From: Harmothoe impar
Taxonomy: Eukaryota; Annelida; Polychaeta; Phyllodocida; Polynoidae
Direction: 5' to 3'
Length of the DNA stretch: 64,000 nt
Assembly (NCBI GenBank): GCA_947462335.1
Contig: OX381708.1
Coordinates: 372,001-436,000 of the forward strand
Made by a program: the position numbers and the translations under genes
Notes under the pieces: generated by a model
The model's input: the letters and a program-made list of their open reading frames with translations, nothing else
Database searches by the model: none
What the model was told of the DNA's origin: nothing
Part shown: piece after piece, positions 57,351 to 64,000 of the stretch
How the letters are laid out: each line of letters begins with the position of its first letter
Numbering within the stretch: position 1 is the first letter of the stretch

Positions 57351-57905
57351 TCCACAAATTCAAAAAGTGCCCAGTCACACAAAATCCCAAAGGGACTTTT
57401 TTTTAAATAAGGCAACGCAGTTTTTCAGTTCAACCGTGTGGGCTCAGTACTAACAAGGGCACCGCTAGGACCCTGACTGTGTTGTGGAAGGGGGTCAGAC
57501 AGGACCGCCCCCCCCACACACACCCACACACCCCCCAGCTGCACACCTGGACTTGGTGCTAATGGACCCTGGAGGCAGTCACCCCCCCCCCCCCCCACAC
57601 ACACACACACTACCCATACTGAGTGTACACCACCACACACCCTTCACCCACACACACACACACACCAACCCCCTGTCATCTCTACCATACCCACACACCT
57701 TACTACATGTCATCTCTACCTACATACCCTACATAATCAATTCCACAGTAGATGGTAGTTCTCTCACCTTAGGCCATTTCTAAATTGCAGTTTTTTTCTT
57801 AAGTTTTGAGAAACCCTCCCCCAAGGGTAGTCCTTTTTATGCTGCTTGTTCTAATTCCCTCAGCAAACAATAATTATGTTGATAAAGCCCAAATTGATTG
57901 AGTAC

Positions 57906-58119
57906 TACTGTAAAAGCTCTCTCATAAGCCAACCTATTTTGGGGATTTGAGGCCTGATTCGGCTCATAGCATAGTCTCATAGTCCTGTAAGGGGGGATTT
58001 TATCTAGTAAAATATAGTTTAACCATGTTTAAATTGGCCCAAATTGGGCTTATAACATTCTCTCAAAGTGGGGGGTTGGCTTATGAGGGAGGTAGGCCTA
58101 TCAGAGAGGCTTTACGGTG
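57906..58119. mobile_element. MITE, TA-flanked (TATAAGCC family)
   Basis: TACTGTAAAAGCTCTCTCAT and ATCAGAGAGGCTTTACGGT termini with TATAGCAT/CTTATAAC blocks inside. Confidence 0.6.
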
Positions 58120-58260
58120 GAGGTTTTACAGCCGATTCAGTTGTTAAAGGTAGACGTAGAGTAAGCCCCCCTACACCCCCCCCCCAACACCCACCCCTAC
58201 ACCCCCCTCCCACCCACACACCCACCCCTACAATCCCCCCCCCCCCCACACACACCATAG
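58120..58260. repeat. C-rich/ACCC low-complexity tract
   Basis: CCCCCCTACACCCCCCCCCC and CCCACCCCTACA repeats, G-quadruplex-prone on the minus strand. Confidence 0.7.
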
Positions 58261-58941
58261 CTGACTACAACTTGGCACACCACACGACGTTAGCTCTATT
58301 TACTCAGCCACAAATACCAAAACATCAACACTTATCTAAATACATTTCTGTACCTGACATATTTCACTGTCCCGATACGCTTGGAGAATTGTACCAATCT
58401 AGTTTGTTATACTTTCCCTTCAGGAATTTGTCCCTTTGTACAATGTTCTCCTCTCGGCTAACTGGGACAGGATGTCATATCCCTCAATTTAACTTCAGCT
58501 CATTATAATAAGAGATGCTTTCCACTTAATTAGCACCCAATTAATACTAAGTGCCTCGACCCAATTTTTGGTTGTGTTGTAAAATAGACAAAAGCGATAT
58601 ATTTACACAATATGAAAAGAACTCTTTGTCATTTGCTTAGCGCCCGGGTGCTGATTACTGTACCGCCCCGTGGAAGCGCCGCGTTTTGAATAAGCGCCAG
58701 TCTTGTATTAGCGCTTGGGGTATGGGGGGCCTTGAAATAACTCGCAAGCACTAAAAATCGATCTTGAATAAGCGCCTGTTTTGTATAAGCACTGGGGGAA
58801 ACCAGCCCTCCAAAGTTATAAGTGCCAGGGCACTTATACACCACGATACAGTACATTGAATATGGAACCCGCTAAGTCAAATTCAATGTAAGATGTGTGC
58901 CTGGCTGTGGAGTTGCTATAGTCCATGTACAGCCTGATTAC

Positions 58942-58967
58942 CAGCAGCCTGGTGAGCACACACAGGA
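58942..58967 (-). CDS. Gene B candidate small exon
   Basis: 26 nt between TGTTACTCCCAG|T and GCTGCTG|GTAATC on the minus strand. In phase 2 it reads PVCAHQAA and leaves in phase 1, which fits the exon at 55158. The plus strand of the same bases also has a donor-like CCTG|GTGAGC, so strand is uncertain. Confidence 0.3.
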
Positions 58968-59008
58968 CTGGGAGTAACATGCAGCGTGTTTACTCAGGTA
59001 GAGTTTAC

Positions 59009-59080
59009 CAACACCCAGTGACTCGGTCACAGTCAGGGGGAGGCAGTACAAGCTGCAGCACGACACAGGCACCTGTAGGG
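59009..59080 (-). CDS. Gene B candidate exon (most upstream)
   Basis: On the minus strand a C-rich tract leads to CCCTGCAG|C. The phase-2 frame reads PTGACVVLQLVLPPPDCDRV and then TGC, leaving at GTGTTG|GTAAAC in phase 2. The hydrophobic CVVLQLVL run followed by PPPDCD looks protein-like. The intron to the next piece would be only 41 nt, which is very short, so either this junction or the next exon may be wrong. Confidence 0.4.
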
Positions 59081-59211
59081 CTGCAGGGGGGGGGGGCTTA
59101 TTTAGACTGAGAGGGACATTATTGCAGAAGTGGCACTAAACTATAATTATGATTAGACAGGTTTCTACTCTTTATAAATAGACTATCACCATCTCTATGG
59201 AGACCTAGGGA

Positions 59212-59273
59212 TTCTCTTGCTTCTTGAAATAGAAATATTATATCATATTTCTATTTCAAGAAACAAGACAAGC
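59212..59273. repeat. Short perfect hairpin
   Basis: CTTGAAATAGAAATATTATA and TCATATTTCTATTTCAAG form a 16-bp perfect stem with a tiny loop, extended by TTGCTT/AACAAG outside. Confidence 0.7.
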
Positions 59274-59279
59274 CCTATA

Positions 59280-60230
59280 ATATTTCCTGCTTGCAGCTTG
59301 CCTGCAGTAACCATTCCTATATACCCCGGTAGTATATAGTTATGTACTATCATTATTGTTGGACCAGTCTTTGCGAAAACTTTTTCATCCCACAGGACAT
59401 TCGGCCCTGCAAATTGTCAATGTTGCAGGACCAGCTACATTTTTGGAGGACCGGATAGCAACATATCTTTTGATTTCTGCATTTTTAGTAAAAGAGTTTT
59501 GTCCATTAAAAATGTAGTTTATTTGTGATCATTTATGGCAAATCAGGATGGATATATAGTTTTACACAGTATATTGACATACATATTTCAGCTTTAGAAG
59601 CCTGACTGAATTATTCTAGTTCAGAAAAGCCCAACATGCGACTTTTAAATCTGCTGGACCGGTGACATTTTAGAAGGACATTGTCACTGCAGTGTAGACG
59701 AAAACTTTTTATGCACACAGGCCAATGTGGTCTGTGTAGTGAGATCTTACACAGGTCATTTGCCTTTGACACAGGCCATATGAAACTAGGGTGTATACAT
59801 TGATGCGAAAGCATTGATGCCATATAAGGGATTTAATAAGTACTTTATATTGATAAATAAGGTGATCTTTTAATGATAACTGCCTAAATGTATTGAGAAA
59901 TGTGTCAATTCATTGAATAATGGTTACATGGCTATAACTTCACTTCTTCTAGGTCTATCTGAAAAATTCTTTCACTACTGGGAAGCTAAGGTCATGGCCG
60001 GCCATTGCGGCTGATGTCTGATGGTCTCACATTGGCCATTATGATTCTACATCGGCAAAAGCCGATGTGCCGATGTCATTTCGGCAACACTGTCACTGTT
60101 CTTGCATGTTTTCGCAAAAACTGTTGAACACTAGCATTCGCTTGAGTTTGCTGAAAGTGTGTTTTGAATTGAAAGGATTTTCTTGATGTGAAAGTTAGGG
60201 AACAAACAGCAGAAGGCAGGTAGAAGTCCT
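59280..60230. other. Unique AT-rich sequence
   Basis: No array or credible exon. Repeated GGACC/GGACCGG phrases at 59360-59690. Confidence 0.35.
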
Positions 60231-60239
60231 TACTAGCAG

Positions 60240-60620
60240 CCACTGCATGTAGCCCTTTAAGGGCAGCATGATGCATCCATGCCCTTCTGTCTGCATGATG
60301 CATGGATGCAGCAGTGCTGAGGAATTAGGCATGATGCATCAATCATTAATAGTCAGACCTACATCCATCTCCCCATGATGCACCCATGCAGTGCCGTTAA
60401 CCCTTTTAAGGACGCATGTAACTAGAAGATTACATTTGCTGCCAATGCAGCTCTGACAGGTAACTCGCTGGAGCTGCATCGGTGCATCATGCCGACCCTA
60501 TGGGGGTGTCTCAACTACGTAGGGTCAGCATGATGCATGAAGGCTGCATCCATGCATCATGCCTACCATGGGCATGATGCATTAAAGCATCATGCTGCCT
60601 TTACAGGGTTACAGATCTGA
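60240..60620. repeat. GCATGATGCAT dispersed repeats, two copies
   Basis: CCCTTTAAGGGCAGCATGAT, CTGCATGATGCATGGATGCA, GGTAACTCGCTGGAGCTGCA, GTGTCTCAACTACGTAGGGT, CATGCTGCCTTTACAGGGTT. Confidence 0.65.
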
Positions 60621-60726
60621 GACTGCAGGTGAGATGAGGTAATGATGAGGGTGCACTCACAGTACAGAACTCAAGTTGGTGAAATACAAGTGACGAGTTA
60701 TTTTAATGACATTTTAACGAGTGATT

Positions 60727-60830
60727 GAGGCGGCCCCAGCTGTCGGTATGGCCGTTCAGACAGTGCTCAGGGAGTGTTTTGGCAGACATTTGCCTCACAA
60801 GGCGGTCCACACGGCAGACCGCTGAACAAG
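60727..60830. CDS. Possible exon, strand unresolved
   Basis: A compact GC-richer block open on both strands. On plus, one frame reads RPQLSVWPFRQCSGSVLAD and runs into a perfect donor GCA|GTAAGT at 60831, while another reads VIEAAPAVGMAVQTVLRE to a TGA. On minus, an excellent acceptor (TACTGCTTGTTCAG|C, exon side at ~60821) opens VCRVDRLVRQMSAKTLPE. It could be a further upstream gene B exon or belong to another gene. I cannot decide from sequence. Confidence 0.3.
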
Positions 60831-61554
60831 CAGTAAGTGTTTTCTCCAAGTACCAAGTGGAGATGTTAATACTAGAGACGCCTGGCTGCTGTGCTGCTAT
60901 GTGTGCTGTACATGCGTGACATGAGACCCCACACACAGCATGGCCCATTCTAATTAGTCTATCAACACTGCATTTGAGTTTCCATGGACACTTGATTAAA
61001 CTATATTTTTTCCCTAGGATTAATTGATCGCCGAAGGTAGGCTTTTTCATGGGTAGTTGTTGGATTCAACTCGACTGAATTGTACTGCCCTATTTCTATG
61101 ATCGCATTTCAGCTGCCGTATACGGCTAGCATGAACCTGTTCTTTGGGGCTGTAATAATGACTGTTAGTTACTAAATATATTGAGGACAACTTATTTCAG
61201 CACCATCAACTTATGCCATGTTAGCAGTTAGAAGTTTTATTGTCTCGAAAAAATTGTGAACATCTTAATTTTTCCTAGTCCAAGAAAGGCTCCAATAAAA
61301 GATGTGCTTACTACAGTTTAATAGGGTGTCCATTACGTTGTTACTGTGAGTGTAATGTCACGGTTCATCTTGAATCGATGCCTCCCCCAGCCGCAGTCGC
61401 AGGGACGGGCTTTTAGCACAGCTTCAATATTGATTGTGTTTAATGGGGGAAGTATCGGTGCAGCTGTAACCAGACGCCTCCTGAGTTAACTTACATGACA
61501 GGGGGGGAGGGGGGGGGGGGTCTAGGAGACATGGAAGGCTGACGGTGATGTTGA

Positions 61555-61810
61555 CTGATAGATTGTTGGTAGTTTAACGTCCGGAGGGCAAGTTGCATTT
61601 TGCATTCCAGACTGCCATTAGGTTAAGTTTTTCACAAGTGATGGTAGGACGAAGGTCTACCAAGGGTGATTGTATCCAGGATGATCGAATCTATGAAATG
61701 AGCCAAGAGATACAAATCCCGCTCCTACACATTTACCGAAGCAAGGGTTCTTTAACCTCTGACACCACATAGACATGGTGTGAGAGGGACAGGCCTTTGA
61801 TATGCTGTAA
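61555..61810. mobile_element. SINE-like element
   Basis: TGATAGATTGTTGGTAGTTT + AACGTCCGGA at the left, GATGATCGAATCTATGAAAT in the middle (compare GATGATTGAATCGATGAAAT at 54774) and GCAAGGGTTCTTTAACCTCT at the right (as at 44225). The order supports one dispersed family. No box A/B promoter could be assigned with confidence. Confidence 0.5.
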
Positions 61811-62245
61811 GTTTACCACAGCATCATAAGACATTTGGTGCTATAGACTAATGTATCAAGAAAGGGTGACTATTCTGAAAGGTTGATGACATTTGAGAAT
61901 CACTAATGCCCTGAATATGAGGCACAAGTCTAAGTAGGATTTCAGATGATTGTAGCTGTACCAACTTTAAGGATCATCATCCTCTACCCCAATGACAGGC
62001 ACGGCCATCAAACACTGTCAGAACCATTTCTGATATATAAACTGTCGTGCACTGAGTCATATACCTTTATGATACATAATACACCAATAGACACTACCCT
62101 TAAATAACGACCGCTACATTCTCCAGGTGAGACGTGATCTATACGGGACTAGCACATCCTGGTACTTCAGGTAGTCGCGGGCTAAACTCCATCTCCTTAT
62201 CAGGCTAATCCCCTCTCCTCACACCCAGTTGCTGATAAGAAATTC

Positions 62246-62313
62246 TCCCATGATGCACTGCTTTGGAGTCGGGGGCCTATCCACAATGCATTGCTCTGAG
62301 GCAAGATGGCGGC
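62246..62313. promoter_or_regulatory. Candidate TATA-less housekeeping-type promoter
   Basis: Three motifs lie within 70 bp: TCCCATGATGCACTGC (62246-62261) and ACAATGCATTGC (62283-62294), which resemble the ZNF143/STAF element, and CAAGATGGCGGC (62302-62313), which matches the YY1 motif typical just downstream of a start site. The orientation of the YY1 site suggests plus-strand transcription. Such promoters are often bidirectional, so it could also serve gene B, whose first detected exon is 3.2 kb away on the minus strand. No clear coding exon follows on plus (the ATGGCGGCC frame stops after six codons). Confidence 0.4.
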
Positions 62314-62400
62314 CCCCATAGCCTAATAGCTAGTCCAGTATAGCTGAGTGCGTCTGTCATCCACCACACAGGTAGTGTCACATAGACACACGGACGTCGC

Positions 62401-62465
62401 GGCAGGTGGGGTCAGGGGGGGTCAGGTGGGGTCAGGGGGGGTCAGGGGGGTCAGGGGTCACGGTG
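62401..62465. repeat. GGGGTCA short tandem repeat
   Basis: GGTGGGGTCAGGGGGGGTCA repeated about six times, with (A/G)GGTCA half-sites on the plus strand. Sits 100 bp after the candidate promoter. Confidence 0.7.
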
Positions 62466-63610
62466 ATGAAGCAGCTTTAATGTGGCCTGTTTACTTGTAC
62501 ACACACGACGCTCAGTAACCCCATACACACACGGGCCGCTTTATAACCTAAATTAATATCCCTACACCTCTACATCACTGCCGCTATGTGGCTTTATAGC
62601 CTAAATTAACTGCCTCTATGTGGCTGTTGTACATAACACAGGCCGCTTTATACCTTAATTAATGTCCCTAGACACCTATGTTAATGTCTCTACACCTCTT
62701 ATATGTGGCTGAATGCCTGTACATAACACAAAGTGGGTTATACTTAATTAATGTCTCTACACATCTATGTGGCTGTCTGCCTTTATATAACAGAGGGTAG
62801 TTTGTATAATTCCTACCTGTATGTTTCTGTGTTTCTGTCCTTAACTGATGAATACTTCTATGCTATACACTTGCTCTTAACCTTCCTACATCCTCAATTT
62901 GCCCAGAAAAATGATAACCTAAATCTGCTTAATATGTATGTTCATGTAGAATATTTAAATTCAAAGCGGAATCTGGGTTTTTGTATAAGCTGTACCCTAC
63001 GCTCGTTCTAATTCACGTACAAGCCATGGAGTTTACAGTACGGTTAATGAAATGAGTGTTTTCTGACTTCAAACTTGCACTGGTGTAAGCACACAAATAG
63101 TACGGACACTTTCCTTTTTCAGGACAGGAGTTAATTTTGTCAACACGAGTGTGGCAGTACAGCGGCTCAGACCCCCCCCCCCCCGCCACACACACACTCT
63201 GGTTTTAGTGGCACCAGAGTTTCAGAAGGCCAAACCGCGTCTCTTCCATCTCCAACTAGTGTTTTCCGTGTTGAAAACCTCAAAGAAGGAAGCTGTGATC
63301 AAAGAGGCCGAGACGCGTGTCCTATTTAAATGTCCACTTTGTGTTTGGCAGCCCAGAATAACCCAAATTAACCTGATTTAGAATTTCACACGGCACGTGA
63401 CGTTTAAAGTGTCGGTAATACCGCAGCAGGCTGGGTGCAATCCTTACTGGGTACAAAGCCTGCCACTGGGGCAGCTGCTTGTAGGGGCGAGCACCAGCCC
63501 CGCCGGGGGGTGGGGGGGGGGGGGGGTACACGAGCCTCATGGGGGGGGAAGGGTGCCAGGGGACTATGGTGGGGCAGGTACCTCTGGGAGTCTATCTACA
63601 ACATACTAAC

Positions 63611-63973
63611 CAGGGGTAGATGCTAACTTTCTCAGCAATAGGCAACCTGGGCCCGCCCCGCAGCTCCAGAAATCTATGGCTGTGCGCCCAGATATAAATT
63701 TTATTTTCTTAAAGAGAAAATCACATATATTTTTGATTTATCTTAACATTATCTATGTTAAGATAAGACCAAATTGCTTCATTTGCTCCCACTTTTCTCT
63801 TTCCAACCACATAAAACAGGCTATTTTCCTCATGTATAATTCACTCAAATATGTGGTAAAATCTCTTGTGGGCAACCCAGGTCCATGAGAAGGTAATTCT
63901 GTAGAAAACTATATGCCCGGACCCAAAATTACGGGCCATTGGCTCCTGGGCCAACGTTAGTGTCTACCCTAGC
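63611..63973. mobile_element. Diverged copy of the CAGGGGTAGA transposon
   Basis: CAGGGGTAGATGCTAACTTT at the left, GGCCATTGGCTCCTGGGCCA + ACGTTAGTGTCTACCCT at the right, as at 42159-42503. Internal AT-rich hairpin (TTATCTTAACAT / ATGTTAAGATAA). No clear target duplication. Confidence 0.6.
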
Positions 63974-64000
63974 TAATTCTTATAACTAGGTATTAGATAA

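Larger units (their letters stand above)
29922..59080 (-). other. Gene B model, minus strand, multi-exon, product unknown
   Basis: A chain of ten candidate exons with GT/AG boundaries, ending at a stop codon at 29922. Codon phases agree at every junction from 59080 to 29922. The product is unrecognised. The C-terminal quarter is rich in Pro, Trp, Gly and Gln with QPW, EQPW and SEPW triplets and ends near a WVDF motif. WVxF and tryptophan-proline motifs are used by endocytic adaptor partners, but such short motifs occur by chance. Introns carry most of the window's minisatellites. Exons upstream of 59 kb were not resolved. A candidate promoter at 62.25-62.31 kb might serve it. Confidence 0.5.

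Noticed and set aside
1..64000. CRISPR-like arrays
   Set aside because: Repeats are contiguous with no unique spacers, and the surrounding sequence is eukaryotic.
1..64000. tRNA or rRNA genes
   Set aside because: No cloverleaf with A and B boxes and no rRNA core sequence were seen by eye. A covariance-model scan was not possible here.

Overview
This window is animal nuclear DNA. There are no operons, ribosome binding sites or long unique ORFs. Short candidate exons are bounded by GT/AG splice signals, introns are long, and there are many MITE-like inverted repeats and a very large amount of minisatellite DNA (more than twenty arrays with units of 11 to about 130 bp). The style suggests a marine invertebrate. 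Amphioxus is my best guess, because intronic minisatellites whose units carry a splice donor resemble the 'mirage' minisatellites I recall being described in amphioxus genes. That recollection needs checking and nothing here proves the species. No rRNA, tRNA, CRISPR array or bacterial feature was seen.

I assembled two convergent gene models by hand from splice signals, open frames and phase matching. Gene A lies on the plus strand (about 1 to 27,950). Its candidate exons are at 1-65, 2641-2715, 6005-6071, 13202-13264, 16680-16768, 22854-22918, 23015-23069, 24140-24230 and 27457-27543, with a possible last exon at 27799-27873 followed by AATAAA at 27943. Every consecutive pair matches in codon phase. 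The 24140 and 27457 exons are open in one frame only and are the safest calls. Gene B lies on the minus strand (about 59,080 down to 29,922), read in the order 59080-59009, 58967-58942, 55158-55125, 54229-54207, 49833-49803, 42043-41941, 39341-39298, 35780-35517, 30136-30097 and 29972-29922 (stop). All phases chain here too. Its largest exon encodes a Pro/Trp-rich segment ending in a WVDF motif. I do not recognise either protein family.

The long in-frame ORFs over the arrays (for example 24,229-27,657 on both strands, 40,171-41,532 minus, 19,245-20,564 minus, 798-2,745) are products of repeat units whose length is a multiple of three or whose sequence lacks stops. I annotate them as repeats, not genes.

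Layout: 0-3 kb, gene A exons 1-2 and two arrays derived from a GCATGATGCAT-type dispersed repeat. 3-16.8 kb, gene A exons 3-5 with 54-, 19-, 32- and 28-bp arrays and large palindromes. 17-24 kb, more arrays, MITEs and exons 6-7. 24.1-27.5 kb, exon 8, an intron made almost entirely of a 33-bp array, then exon 9. 28-30 kb, a 38-bp array and the gene B 3' end. 30-59 kb, gene B introns filled with satellites, arrays, a recent 853-bp tandem duplication and transposon-like elements. 59-64 kb, gene B's most upstream detected exons, a candidate ZNF143/YY1-type promoter near 62.25-62.31 kb, and AT-rich unique sequence.

The most interesting pattern is that minisatellites abut splice sites. One array fills an intron from donor to acceptor with a donor-like site in every unit, and another has copied an exon's last ~40 bases together with its 5' splice site several times.
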